Below the pieces are notes generated by a model that saw nothing but the letters and a program-made list of their open reading frames with translations, searched no databases and was not told where the DNA came from. Shown one piece after another: positions 8,352 through 20,733 of a DNA stretch of 64,000 nt. The first letter of the stretch is position 1, and every line of letters starts with the position of its first letter. Source of the DNA: Silene latifolia (taxonomy: Eukaryota; Streptophyta; Magnoliopsida; Caryophyllales; Caryophyllaceae). The position numbers and the translations under genes are program-made. Where the stretch lies: the NCBI RefSeq assembly GCF_048544455.1, contig NC_133530.1:19893748-19957747 (forward strand). The letters run 5' to 3'.

Positions 8352-11300
8352 TGTAGATACCCGTATCCGTCGATATTGGAATTTATAGAGAACCCGACAA
8401 ACACCCGATGATGATAGGACACATGTATTCTTTAGTTGTCATTGTCATTATTTGGAGCTCGTTTTACGATGTAGAATGGGCGTCGTCGATGAAGTATTTT
8501 ATTAATTTAAATGATATTTAAATTAATGTTTCTTAAGTGAGTTCATTTTATTAATTTAAATGATATTTAAATTAAAGTCTTTTTAAAGTGATTTCAATTT
8601 AATTTATTTTATTTTGAATTTATTTTCCCAAGTTTATTTTATTGAAAATAAAATAAATATTTGATTTGAAAAATCATTTTGTGAGTATATTTGGTTTGAA
8701 AAATCATTTATTTTAATGTGTTAATTGATTTGAAAAATCGATTTGAAAATCGAGAAAAACTCGTTTCAACCACGCGTTTTGGAGCGCGATTTTAGCTCGG
8801 TTTTTGAGCCCGTTTTCTTTACGAGTTGGCACGAATCTCGAGTACACTAACCAACCTAAGCCTCTACCCATCCAACCCAGTTCGAACCCCCTTAACCACG
8901 GCCCAAATTCCATCCCAAATCATCCCCAACAGCCCGCATACAAACAGCCTACCCCCTGTTTTGCGTGATGAATCCCGAGCCCAAAACCCGCTCCAAATAC
9001 CACCAAAACCCGTGCCCATTAACCCTAACCCATATCCTAATATCCTACCCATATTACCTTACCTTAACCACCAAGAAAACCCCCCAAACGAACCCTAGAA
9101 AACCCCCCAAAAGCTGCTGGACAGCAGCTATGCTCAGCCGAGCCCGTCTGCCTCTCCTCTCTTTTAACCTACTTTAACTCCTTATAAATACCCACCCTTC
9201 ACCATACATTCATTCCTCTAAGTTCTCCATACATCCTACCTTCACTCACAAGCTTTAAACCTCAGAAACAAACCCTAATTGCCTCTCAAAAACCCTCCAC
9301 AAAACCGACATCCAAACTGAAACTGTTTGTGTGTCCTCTTCGAAAAACAATTCGTTCCTCCTTCAAACCTCCATCAAAACTCGAGTTTCTTGTTCCTAAT
9401 TAACCATATAACATCCATATACACATTAGACAAAGATTTACGAGCCAAATTGCCCTTGAGAGTACACGAAATCCCTCGAAAAACAGAGTGTTATACACTC
9501 TGTTTTCGTGGTTTGTTCCTGTCTGTCCAGTTCTGTTTGTGCTCGTTTTTCGTGCCCAATAACTCAAAACGAGCAGGGGTTGCTTTAAGATCTCTGTTCT
9601 CCTCTCTTTCTAGTTTTCAAAACATCTTTTAAATCGAATTTTCATCGTGAAACGAGGGAGAAATCGCTGTTGGAAAGTTGCTGTCCAGATTCGATAAAAA
9701 CGCGTGTTTGCTTTGTTTCTTCGTCGACGACGGCCTCTCGAGATAAAATCTACCATCGATTACGACCCAAGACGGTGTCAACGATACATGTAGGTTGAGG
9801 GTGCATCAAATCCTCCTCTTTCTCCTTTTTTATTTCGTTTTTATGTTTGTTTTTCTTATAGTTTGTTTTGTTTGTTTATAGCTTTTTATTTATCGTTTAA
9901 ATTAACTATGAAACTAGTTTAGTCCGAGTATGAGTTAAAGTACCACCATGAACACCCGCGTTGACTTGAGATGGGAAAAGAAACCGCTACATCAGTCGGT
10001 CGTACACCCCCGTCTCATTTACATATCCTCGTGTTCAAGGTAGGGCATAAATAAAACGAATTTCTAACTTCGCTCCTCGTTTTTTACCCTTTGTTTGTCT
10101 CGGCCAATCCGACCCACCTTAGGACCCGTTGCATGTTAGTATGACTTCTGATTGTTAACATATAACTCATTTAGATGACATTAGATCAATTTAATAACCT
10201 AATTAGACACTTTAGGGTACATCGACGTAGCTTTAAAAACCGATTAACAATTCTGTAACTTAATTGAATTCATCTTCCCTTTCACTAATTTTCTCGCTAG
10301 CATGGAAGTGCGTGCTTAACACCTTTCCATTTGCACTCGTTGACGATTTAGAATTGTACCTAACCTAGTTCGTATTTATTTAATTCAATTTGTAATTAAT
10401 TAACCTTTAATTTGTTTTATTTATTTCTAATTTTTTAAAAGTCGTTTTAATTATCTTTTATGGTTCAAAATCTGTAAATTTAATTTAATGAATTTTTTCG
10501 TAATTTATTTTACTGATTTCGTAATTAAAACATAATTAACTTTGCTTTTCTACAAAAACCGTGCCTTGCACGGGTCTGTCTGACTTCTGATCCGTGCACT
10601 GCACGGGTCTGCCAGTTTTAGTTTCTTTTCTTCTTTTGTTTCTTTAATTGTTTACTAATCCTATTTTAATAAATATGGATTGGTGAATAATTTTAATAAG
10701 TTGGGTTCAATTTAATTAATAAGTTGTACCTAATTTATTTCAAGCCTTTGTACTTATTTATTTTAATTTAATTAGTTTAATTCTAATCTAATTTGTTCAT
10801 TAACTAATAATTCGGCTAACATCTTTAATTAGTCTAACTTAGCTTTAGCTTTTTTGTTTACATTTGTTTCGTTTATTAAGACTTAATAGTTTAAGTTGTA
10901 TTTTGTTAGTTTGTATTGTAATCCGAGTCAAAGTAATTACGATAGTTGTTGTAATTAGATTGAGTTGTAATTTATTTCTCGTTGTGTCGGCATGAAATGC
11001 CTAGGTTGTAATAGGATAGATCCCAATGGCTCCCCATTCCTCCTAAGCCGTGTTTGCGCATCTTTTATTTCAAATCAACCAACATGCTAAAACAACTTTG
11101 ACAAAGTTAGTATTCATGCATTAAACGACATAGAAATTGTTGTCACATGTTAGGGTTTTAAAACGATGTTTGCATATCATATATCGTAGTAGCTATGACC
11201 TTGTTTGAAATCCGACACTTGACTTAGTAGAGGCCGTTATTGACGGGCGGGGTTAGGTGTCCTTATGGGCTTCCTAACACGTACCCTCACCCCTTACTCA

Positions 11301-11572
11301 AGATCTATGGTTTGTGGATCCGTCTAAATACCATTGGATTACGAGAGTCATTCAAATCGAGTGATATAGGGTACAAGTCTTTATCTTTAATCACTCGTAG
11401 TCGATTGGCTTTATGCTTTTCGATGAAAGGTGTAAAGTTGACTTGAACGGTTCCAAGTTCCCAAAAAACTTGGTGGCGACTCTAATTGGTCTTAATTCGA
11501 TTCGAAAGAACCTCGAGTCGATTATGCCTAGTGTGGATCCCGCGGACCCAGTTCCCGAGGGCCTTGTCCACG
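8352..11572 (+). repeat. left 3.2-kb LTR of the Tat-like element
   Basis: Starts TGTAGATACCCGTATCC and ends CCTTGTCCACG. A TATA box (TATAAATA, 9183-9190) follows a pyrimidine-rich stretch and is the likely U3/R promoter. Two hairpins CCGTGC-N2-TGCACGG lie at about 10,558-10,605. The open frames near 8826-9177 and 9327-9632 recur in the other LTR copy but look like chance reading of promoter and leader sequence. Confidence 0.9.
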
Positions 11573-11751
11573 ATTTGGCGACTCATTTGGGGAAAAGAGG
11601 ACTAGTTACACTTTGTTTCTAGGGTCTTTTCCTCGGAGGTGAAACTTGAAAAGAAAGTGTTGGAAAGTAAAACATTACTCATAGTGCTACGATTCATGCA
11701 TAAACCCTTAAGGACTTGCCCGGGCCGTCCCAGCGTTTCTTCGTGATGCGT

Positions 11752-11769
11752 GGGGGGGGGGGGGGGGGG
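11752..11769 (+). repeat. run of 18 G
   Basis: An uninterrupted G18 in the internal region, shortly after the primer-binding site. It can form a G-quadruplex and is also a likely place for length error in the assembly. Confidence 0.9.
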
Positions 11770-12698
11770 ACGTCCCACTATGCTAGGAAGCTGCACATTG
11801 CTCGCTTTCACTTCACCTCGCGTGGTTCTTGATGGTGGGGACGATCTTCTAGGTACTCTACCTTAAGACACCTTGCTCTATAAGACCGCAAAAGGATGGA
11901 GGGCATAGACCTTCTTGTAGAAGACTTGCCGAGACTTAGAGATGTCTAGGAGCATACATCCTTGTAACATGAGAATGACAATGTGCAAATTGTTTTCCCG
12001 AGTCTTTTCGAAATTTCCCATGTCCTTTTCAAAACCGAACTTTTGAACAACTTACTTTCAAAATAGCATGGTTTTAAAAACACGGAATCTTTGCCCAAAT
12101 AGGACTAGAATTTTCGGCCCAAAATGAGCTTTTATAGCCGGCATGCTGCCCATTTCAAATCTCATTTTCGAATCAATCTTTCGTTTTTTTTTTCAAAACC
12201 AAATCCAAAATGCCTCTTGAACCTCAACCAAGCATGAAATGCGTCAAGTCGTGTCCAGGTCATGGCCGTGTTAGGCCGGGTGTGTTTCGTTCTAAGAGTC
12301 TAGAACACGACCTTGTTGGGTCACTCAAGCTCACCTCTTGGGCCTTGAGTCATGTTGGTCGACTTTTTGGTCTAGGATAGACCACAAAAACGCCCAAGCT
12401 AGGCCATTTAGGGCGTTTCACCCGAACCTATGGGCTATGTTAGTCCAATCACGGGTTTGGCCACACCGAGTCCGGTTTATAACCGATTTATGACAGTTTG
12501 AGTCATGTCGTTTTGTCGAGTCTAAAATGAACCAAGGTCTAGATCCAACCGTGAGTCGAACCTCTGGTTAGTCAATCTCAAGTCGAGTCTTTGTTTGAGT
12601 CAAGTTGGGGTCGTGTCCTTAAGTGTGCGGGGGCTCTTACTTTAAATATTGACTCGAGACGGGGTTTTCTTATAGAAAGGCCGCCAAAAACCCGACGT

Positions 12699-13975
12699 CA
12701 AGCAATGGAAGATGCTGTTAACAAGCTTACTGAGGCCGTGAACCTCATGATGACCCGAATGGATGCAATCGAATCTAAGCTGGGTGAAGATTCCCCTCCA
12801 CCACCGATCGATACGGAAAAACGGTTCAAGTTCATCGAAGACCGTTTGAAACTCTCAGGAGAGGAAGAACATTCACTATGAGAATGCTAGGGCCTATGCC
12901 CCGGTGCGGGATAAGTTGCCCACGAACATGGTACTCACCGACATCCCAAAGTTTAAGGGCACAGAAGATCCAATCCACCATGTTAAGGCCTATAAGGGTA
13001 CTTAGCACCTTGAAGGGAGTACTGACATGACATGCTCTCTGAAATTTTCGCTCAATCACGGATGAACACCGAAGGCGTGGTTCTATAATCTGGACCTTAA
13101 GAACTTCCCCACTTTCGAAGATATTACGGTGGAGTTCAGCAAGCACTATCCGACAACGTCGAGATTCAAACCAACATAAGAACTTTGGAGGTTATGACAC
13201 AAAAGGAAAAAGAGGGCTTTATGAATTCCTCGCAAGATGGCGCGCGCGAAAGCGTGAAACTAGCTAAGAAGCCTGATGAAGTTGCAATGGTAGATAAGTT
13301 CGTGAAGAATTTACGACCTGTTTACCGTAATGCTCTGAAATACCAGAATTTTGGTTCTTTCAAAGAATTGATAAGAATCGGGATAAAGGTAGAGGACGAT
13401 GTCCGAATGGCTGAAGCTGAGAAGCCAAAAGGATACCAAGGGGCCTCGTCATCTAAAGCAAAAGCACCAGCAGCGGCCCACTTTGTTGAAACTGTCAATC
13501 TCTTAGATGGACAGTCAAAAAGCCTCCGCGCCAAGCTCCGAGGGTATTCACTGATATCGGGTGCACTTACGCCTACGCTCTCCAAAGGCTCATGGCCCAA
13601 GGAAAGTTGAAGCCCATTGGTCCAACTCCGGATCCACCTGCTGAACAACAAGGCAAATGGTACAAACCGAATGCCTACTGTGCCTTTCATCAAGGGACGG
13701 GTCACGATACTGAAAGGTGCTATCGACTGAAGCACGAAATTCAAGATATGATTGAGAACGGAACGCTCCCAATCCCGGCCATAAAACCTAATAACATCAC
13801 CAATCCATTTGGCGATCACACTAACTTTGTTTCTGTCGAAGACAGCGTCGACTATTCCCATCTTATCTGCCCATGTCACTGGAAAGGAGTGTTTAACGGG
13901 AATATATTTGTGGATTGCTTTGAATTCTTGCCAAACCCGAAGAATGAAATTCAAGTCGGGAGTCTTGCTCTATAA
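12699..13975 (+). pseudogene. Tat-lineage gag remnant
   Basis: A short coiled-coil start (MEDAVNKLTEAVNLMMTRMD, near 12,705) leads into a proline-rich stretch. A middle part (13,185-13,500) has FVKNLRPVYRNALKYQNF, which resembles the gag core. Near 13,650-13,760 lies YCAFHQGTGHDTERC, the modified C-x2-H...H-x4-C knuckle seen in Tat/Athila gag proteins, followed by LKHEIQDMIENGTLPIP. The role would be capsid formation and RNA packaging. Fossil: the reading frames are interrupted several times. Confidence 0.7.
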
Positions 13976-16900
13976 TGTACTCCTCTCGTTAACGAAGTTA
14001 ATAAAAGACAATTCGATTCACCAACTTTCATCACTGGCGTAGATCCTCAGAGGACTACCTCAGGATGGAGGCAGACCATCAAAGGGATCAAGGACCAGAG
14101 CCGAGCATCTAAGCTGACAGCTGAACAAGGGAAAGCTCATGACCAGATTTGAAATTATGAGTCGGGATCTGTTTTTTTATCTTAGTCAAGTCGAGTCTAG
14201 AACTTTCTTTTCTTGAATTTGAGTCGTTTGTTCCGCAATGACCTAGGATGTGTCCTAGGAATCGTTCCTTCGAGTCTGTTAAGCATTTCTCATTCCAATA
14301 AAAAAGTTGCAGTTTCGTTTCCAAATTTGCCTTGTTTCCAATCCTCAATCATTCCGAAACATGATAAAACGCACAACACACTCAAAGGCATCCCTGGGGT
14401 AGAAATATGTCCCGTTTCAAAATGTAAGGTACACTAGGATCCCGTGTTTGATTCCTTTACCTATTCCATGTCTGGCGGTAGAAAACCTCCATCAGAACCG
14501 GTGCTTTTGACAAGCTTTTAGATGATTCTAGGACGAACCCGGACTAGCTCCTTGTTTTCCATATCGATGACGGAAGGCAAGCCTTTTTCCCACATAATCA
14601 TCCCCTCTCGAAGAGAGAAGATATCAACCCGTTCTAAGAAGGAATTGTTAATTTTAACCCAATTTAGTTGGCGAAGCCCAGTTTTTAAGGTGTATCCATT
14701 TATGACTAAGAGAATGAATAGAAGATCATTTTCAAAGAGAGAAAAAAAAAAGATGAAAAAAAAATGAAAAAATGAAAAAAAAATGAAAGAAAAAGAAAAA
14801 GAAAAAAGATGTTGAAGTTATTGCGGAATGCTTTTTGGTTGAATGTCGAAGTTACGGAAGCCAGAAGTCAAGTCAAGTACCCATAGTTGAAGTTCAATGG
14901 GCGAAGCCCAAAAGCGTAAGTAGTGACCTCTTTACCCTCTAAGTCCTTCCTGAGACGGTTACAAGGGGATAGTCGGGAATTTTGAGAATCATTCCGCTTG
15001 TGTTGTTACACCCAGCCTTTAGGGTCCAGACATGGAAATTTGAACCCACATCATTTTTCAACCCATTTGCACTCGTGGTTCATCAAACCCGAGACACCCA
15101 TTCCAACCACATCAGCAGCCATAGCCCTTGGCCTTAGCACCACAAAGCGAACCTTTAGAATGATGGTTTACCTTACGAACCTATTTTTACCAAGCTCCAC
15201 ATCCCAAAGAATCAAAACCTTTTATACCAACCCTAGACACGGGATACAATGTTACCTTACATGCTAGAATGGGATACGACATGATACCTTAGGTGAAACC
15301 TTCGAGTGAGTACACACAATCAAAATGCCATATTTATGCACCATGATCGAACTACGTCGGATTTGATTTCGCTCCACGCAAATACGTAGGCAGTCCTTCA
15401 GAATAAGGGATTCAATCCACTCATCAACCAAGTTGTTATCTTGTCGGTTTCTTACGGGTCTTAACCAAGTCCAAATGAAACCACCTTTGTTTGAGTCGGT
15501 CTTAGCACTCGATGTAGGCTAGGATAAGGATATAGGTTCAGATGAGTAATGTCAAGTCTCGGAATGAGCTTTATCTAACGGTGTAGGCAAAGATCTTTGA
15601 GTCTCATAGATGTGGGTTTGTGTTGGGAACAGAAAATATGAAAAAACCCATTTGAAAAGAAAGAAGGCGGTGGCAAGAAATGATGAATACTCGGTGAAAA
15701 GAAAGGAGGCGAGGAGAAGAGTGATGAGAATGTTCCCAACAAGAGTGATGTGTGATGTCTAAGTGTTCTCATAAAGAGTCCGTGTTTAGTGTCTGGGCGA
15801 AGCCAACGTTGTTGCTCCGTGAGTTTAATCCACCTTGTCAATGTCAAGTGATCTTGATTCCCATGTGCCCTCGGGAGCACGCCCATGCCATACGATATCT
15901 CTGTCTCAAGTCCGACGACCTTGTGATTCCCATTTGCCATCTTTTGCGCGGGGCCAATTTACATTTCTACCCCCAACAAGTCAATAATTGAATTAAAACC
16001 GGGCACACTTACGGTTTTATTTTCCTTTTTGTTTTACGGTAGCGGGCTACGCCCACGTTTGTTTACGGGTCATACAGAGTGTCTGAGTCGTATTTCCTAC
16101 TCACCCGTCAAGGTTCGATTTCAAAATGCCAAAGATTTGAGAATTCGAAATTTCAAAAACTTTTGCGAATTATGGGATAGATGATCTAAGTAGTGGTACA
16201 TTTCAAGTCAAGGTTCAAATCTCAAAGTTCAAAATCAAATTTTGGGTCGACGACCCAACATCCAAGTGATTCATTTCAAATTCAAATTTTGGGTCGATAG
16301 CCCAATTATTCAAAATTTTCAACATGTTCAAATTTTGAGTCGATGACCCAGATCTTTCAAACTATAATTTGGTCGATGACCCAACATTCCAAGTGATGTC
16401 AAATTCAAAATTGTCGATGACCCAATTATTCAAAATTTTCAAATTCAATTTTGGTCGATGACCCAATCTTTCAAATAATCCAATTTTAAGATCGATGATC
16501 CAAATGTGCTTATGTGATGATTATTGCTAGTACGTTTTTGTGTTTCAAATATAGCAGGATATGCTTCAGCTGGGGCTCTAAAGGCTTCGACTTTAGAGCC
16601 ATTCAGAAATCGGGGCTCTGAAGCCGTTGGCTTCGAGAGACCATTATCAAGATGAAAAAGGATGACATCCACTCTTAATTCAATTCAACACAAGAGTATG
16701 AAATGGAAGAATTCCGAATCGAAAGCAAATGATGAAAGCGGCGGCAACCTCCTTGGAAAGTCCCGTCCCATTTGGGCACTGCCGTGAGATGATAAGCTTT
16801 GGGCAAATGTCAACAGATGATGAATTTTGGACAAATGCCAGCAGATGATAAACTTTGGGCATGTGTCAGCAGTGGCCGAACTACGACGCGGGTTTGATTC

Positions 16901-17145
16901 CGTCAGAAACGGATACGTAGGTGCCTAAGGACAAGGCTCAATTCACCATATATGCAATTTATGACACAACAGAAGCAAGAGTCAATCCCCAACGAAGTTT
17001 TAGGTATGATCTCTTCTTATGGCTGGCGAGCTTATATACGCAAGTCTAATGGATTATAAACGACCCGAAGAATCCTCAGGTCGAGAGGGACCTGGGGTAT
17101 ACTTTGACTTTCGCCTTGTCCAAGCCTCAGTCAAAGTGGGGGCTC
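13976..17145 (+). other. non-coding spacer of the Tat-like element
   Basis: No convincing frame. It holds an A-rich purine run (14,735-14,815), seven degenerate copies of a GGGTCGATGACCC palindrome unit (16,240-16,505), a hairpin around GGGGCTCTAAAGGCTTCGAC / TTTAGAGCC (16,563-16,600), and about 35-bp units with GATAAGCTTTGGGCAAATG-like text (16,790-16,870). The purine tract at about 17,133-17,145 primes the right LTR. Confidence 0.7.
16240..16505. repeat. tandem units with GGGTCGATGACCC palindrome
   Basis: Seven copies near 16,245, 16,282, 16,337, 16,372, 16,413, 16,453 and 16,491, with a period of roughly 35-55 bp. They are separated by CAAATTC/CCAATTATTCAAAATTT text. Tandem repeats just before the 3' LTR are known in Ogre/Tat elements. 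Confidence 0.8.
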
Positions 17146-20100
17146 TGTAGATACCCGTATCCGTCGATATTGGAATTTATAGAGAACCCGACAAACACCC
17201 GATGATGATAGGACACATGTATTCTTTAGTTGTCATTGTCATTATTTGGAGCTCGTTTTACGATGTAGAATGGGCGTCGTCGATGAAGTATTTTATTAAT
17301 TTAAATGATATTTAAATTAATGTTTCTTAAGTGAGTTCATTTTATTAATTTAAATGATATTTAAATTAAAGTCTTTTTAAAGTGATTTCAATTTAATTTA
17401 TTTTATTTTGAATTTATTTTCCCAAGTTTATTTTATTGAAAATAAAATAAATATTTGATTTGAAAAATCATTTTGTGAGTATATTTGGTTTGAAAAATCA
17501 TTTATTTTAATGTGTTAATTGATTTGAAAAATCGATTTGAAAATCGAGAAAAACTCGTTTCAACCACGCGTTTTGGAGCGCGATTTTAGCTCGGTTTTTG
17601 ATCCCGTTTTCTTTACGAGTTGGCACGAATCTCGAGTACACTAACCAACCTAAGCCTCTACCCATCCAACCCAGTTCGAACCCCCTTAACCACGGCCCAA
17701 ATTCCATCCCAAATCATCCCCAACAGCCCGCATACAAACAGCCTACCCCCTGTTTTGCGTGATGAATCCCGAGCCCAAAACCCGCTCCAAATACCACCAA
17801 AACCCGTGCCCATTAACCCTAACCCATACCCTAATATCCTACCCATATTACCTTACCTTAACCACCAAGAAAACCCCCCAAACGAACCCTAGAAAACCCC
17901 CCAAAAGCTGCTGGACAGCAGCTATGCTCAGCCGAGCCCGTCTGCCTCTCCTCTCTTTTAACCTACTTTAACTCCTTATAAATACCCACCCTTCACCATA
18001 CATTCATTCCTCTAAGTTCTCCATACATCCTACCTTCACTCACAAGCTTTAAACCTCAGAAACAAACCCTAATTGCCTCTCAAAAACCCTCCACAAAACC
18101 GACATCCAAACTGAAACTGTTTGTGTGTCCTCTTCGAAAAACAATTCGTTCCTCCTTCAAACCTCCATCAAAACTCGAGTTTCTTGTTCCTAATTAACCA
18201 TATAACATCCATCTACACATTAGACAAAGATTTACGAGCCAAATTGCCCTTGAGAGTACACGAAATCCCTCGAAAAATAGAGTGTTATACACTCTGTTTT
18301 TGTGTTTGTTCTGTCTGTCAGTTCTGTTTGTGCTCGTTTTTCGTGCCCAATAACTCAAAACGAGCAGGGGTTGCTTTAAGATCTCTGTTCTCCTCTCTTT
18401 CTAGTTTTCAAAACATCTTTTAAATCGAATTTTCATCGTGAAACGAGGGAGAAATCACTGTTTGAAAGTTCTTTGTTCAGATTCGATAAAAACGCGTGTT
18501 TGCTTTGTTTCTTCGTCGACGACGGCCTCTCGAGATAAAATCTACCATCGATTACGACCCAAGACGGTGTCAACGATACATGTAGGTTGAGGGTGCATCA
18601 AATCCTCCTCTTTCTCCTTTTTTATTTCGTTTTTATGTTTGTTTTTCTTATAGTTTGTTTTGTTTGTTTATCGCTTTTTATTTATCGTTTAAATTAACTA
18701 TGAAACTAGTTTAGTCCGAGTATGAGTTAAAGTACCACCATGAACACCGCGTTGACTTGAGATGGGAAAGAAACCGCTACATCGGTCGGTCGTACACCCC
18801 CGTCTCATTTACATATCCTCGTGTTCAAGGTAGGGCATAAATAAAGCAATTTCTAACTTCGCTCCTCGTTTTTGACCCTTTGTTTGTCTCGGGCAATCCG
18901 ACCCACCTTAGGACCCGTTGCATGTTAGTATGACTTCTGATTGTTAACATATAACTCATTTAGATGACATTAGATCAATTTAATAACCTAATTAGACACT
19001 TTAGGGTACATCGACGTAGCTTTAAAAACCGATTAACAATTCTGTAACTTAATTGAATTCATCTTCCCTTTCACTAATTTTCTCGCTAGCATGGAAGTGC
19101 GTGCTTAACACCTTTCCATTTGCACTCGTTGACGATTTAGAATTGTACCTAACCTAGTTCGTATTTATTTAATTCAATTTGTAATTAATTAACCTTTAAT
19201 TTGTTTTATTTATTTCTAATTTTTTAAAAGTCGTTTTAATTATCTTTTATGGTTCAAAATCTGTAAATTTAATTTAATGAATTTTTTCGTAATTTATTTT
19301 ACTGATTTCGTAATTAAAACATAATTAACTTTGCTTTTCTACAAAAACCGTGCCTTGTACGGGTCTGTCTGACTTCTGATCCGTGCACTGCACGGGTCTG
19401 CCAGTTTTAGTTTCTTTTCTTCTTTTGTTTCTTTAATTGTTTACTAATCCTATTTTAATAAATATGGATTGGTGAATAATTTTAATAAGTTGGGTTCAAT
19501 TTAATTAATAAGTTGTACCTAATTTATTTCAAGCCTTTGTACTTATTTATTTTAATTTAATTAGTTTAATTCTAATCTAATTTGTTCATTAACTAATAAT
19601 TCGGCTAACATCTTTAATTAGTCTAACTTAGCTTTAGCTTTTTGTTTACATTTGTTTCGTTTATTAAGACTTAATAGTTTAAGTTGTATTTTGTTAGTTT
19701 GTATTGTAATCTGAGTCAAAGTAATTACGATAGTTGTTGTAATTAGATTGAGTTGTAATTTATTTCTCGTTGTGTCGGCATAAAATGCCTGGGTTGTAAT
19801 AGGATAGATCCCAATGGCTCCCCCATTCCTCCTAAGCCGTGTTTGCGCATCTTTTATTTCAAATCAACCAACATGCTAAAGCAACTTTGACAAAGTTAGT
19901 ATTCATGCATTAAACGACATAGAAATTGTTGTCACATGTTAGGGTTTTAAAACGATGTTTGCATATCATATATCGTAGTAGCTATGACCTTGTTTGAAAT
20001 CCGACACTTGACTTAGTAGAGGCCGTTATTGACGGGCGGGGTTAGGTGTCCTTATGGGCTTCCTAACACGTACCCTCACCCCTTACTCAAGATCTATGGT

Positions 20101-20361
20101 TTGTGGATCCGTCTAAATACCATTGGATTACGAGAGTCATTCAAATCGAGTGATATAGGGTACAAGTCTTTATCTTTAATCACTCGTAGTCGATTGACTT
20201 TATGCTTTTCGATGAAAGGTGTAAAGTTGACTTGAACGGTTCCAAGTTCCCAAAAAACTTGGTGGCGACTCTAATTGGTCTTAATTCGATTCGAAAGAAC
20301 CTCGAGTCGATTATGCCTAGTGTGGATCCCGCGGACGCAGTTCCCGAGGGCCTTGTCCACA
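17146..20361 (+). repeat. right 3.2-kb LTR of the Tat-like element
   Basis: About 99% identical to the left copy by eye, with its TATA box at 17,977-17,984. Several differences are single-base losses in short runs, clustered at about 18,290-18,330 and 18,740-18,860. It ends CCTTGTCCACA before the target duplication ATAAG. Confidence 0.9.
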
Positions 20362-20733
20362 ATAAGAGATGGTCATGTTAGAGGTAATTATTAACTCTTG
20401 AATAATTACAATGTTTAATTGGGCATTTGTCACCAAACCGTATCCGTATATACGAATTCCGTATACACGATTTTTCCGGGTACCCGAAAACCGTATATAC
20501 GGTTAAACCATATCGGATCCGTATAGTGATTTTTGCGATTTTTAAAACCGTATACCCGACACGGTTTTCAAAACCGTATTGGGTACACGGTTTTGCTCAC
20601 CCCAAGTGAGTAGAGCCCAAGCTTGGCCCGGCTAGAGAGCGGGTTGTGTCGGCTGGGATAGCGGACCAGCGGAAAAGTGGGCCTAGTTATTGGGCTGGCC
20701 TGGCCTGCACATATGTCCACCTCTAGTGAGAAG

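Larger units (their letters stand above)
8352..20361 (+). mobile_element. 12.0-kb non-autonomous Tat-like LTR element (LARD/TR-GAG type)
   Basis: Two about 3.2-kb LTRs (8352-11572 and 17146-20361) enclose 5.6 kb. The 5-bp target duplication ATAAG is perfect (8347-8351 and 20362-20366). After the left LTR comes TTTGGCGACTC, a PBS form I associate with Tat/Ogre elements. Before the right LTR comes the purine tract AAAGTGGGGGCTC. The inside holds a gag remnant (about 12,700-13,975) and a long non-coding spacer with short tandem repeats. I find no protease, RT, RNase H or integrase, so it would need a helper. The LTRs differ at some thirty sites by eye (about 1%), consistent with well under one million years. 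The gag has several breaks; ends and duplications look whole. Confidence 0.85.
8056..20605. mobile_element. hAT-type MITE (middle shell), split by a 12-kb retroelement
   Basis: The left tip TAGGGGTGAGTAAAA pairs with the right tip (GCTCACCCCAA, complement GGGGTGAGCAAAA). Perfect 8-bp target duplications GTGAGTAG lie at 8048-8055 and 20606-20613. Both subterminal parts are crowded with CCGTAT/ATACGG units (8075-8220 and 20440-20590), probably transposase-binding repeats. Own length is about 540 bp. No coding capacity. Confidence 0.85.
7970..20725. mobile_element. hAT-type MITE (outermost shell of a three-level nest)
   Basis: The terminal motif TAGAGGTGGACA (start 7970 with an extra TAGAGCCG unit) pairs with TGTCCACCTCTA (ends 20725). 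The flanking 8-mers TTGAGAAG (7962-7969) and GTGAGAAG (20726-20733) match at 7 of 8 positions, the size hAT transposases make. The element's own DNA is only about 85 bp on the left and 110 bp on the right, G+C rich with GGGCCGG runs; the rest is later insertions. No coding capacity. Confidence 0.7.

Noticed and set aside
8826-9177. Open frames repeated exactly at 17,620-17,971
   Set aside because: They recur only because both lie in the LTR copies. The text is low-complexity Pro/Asn without a domain and straddles promoter and leader sequence.
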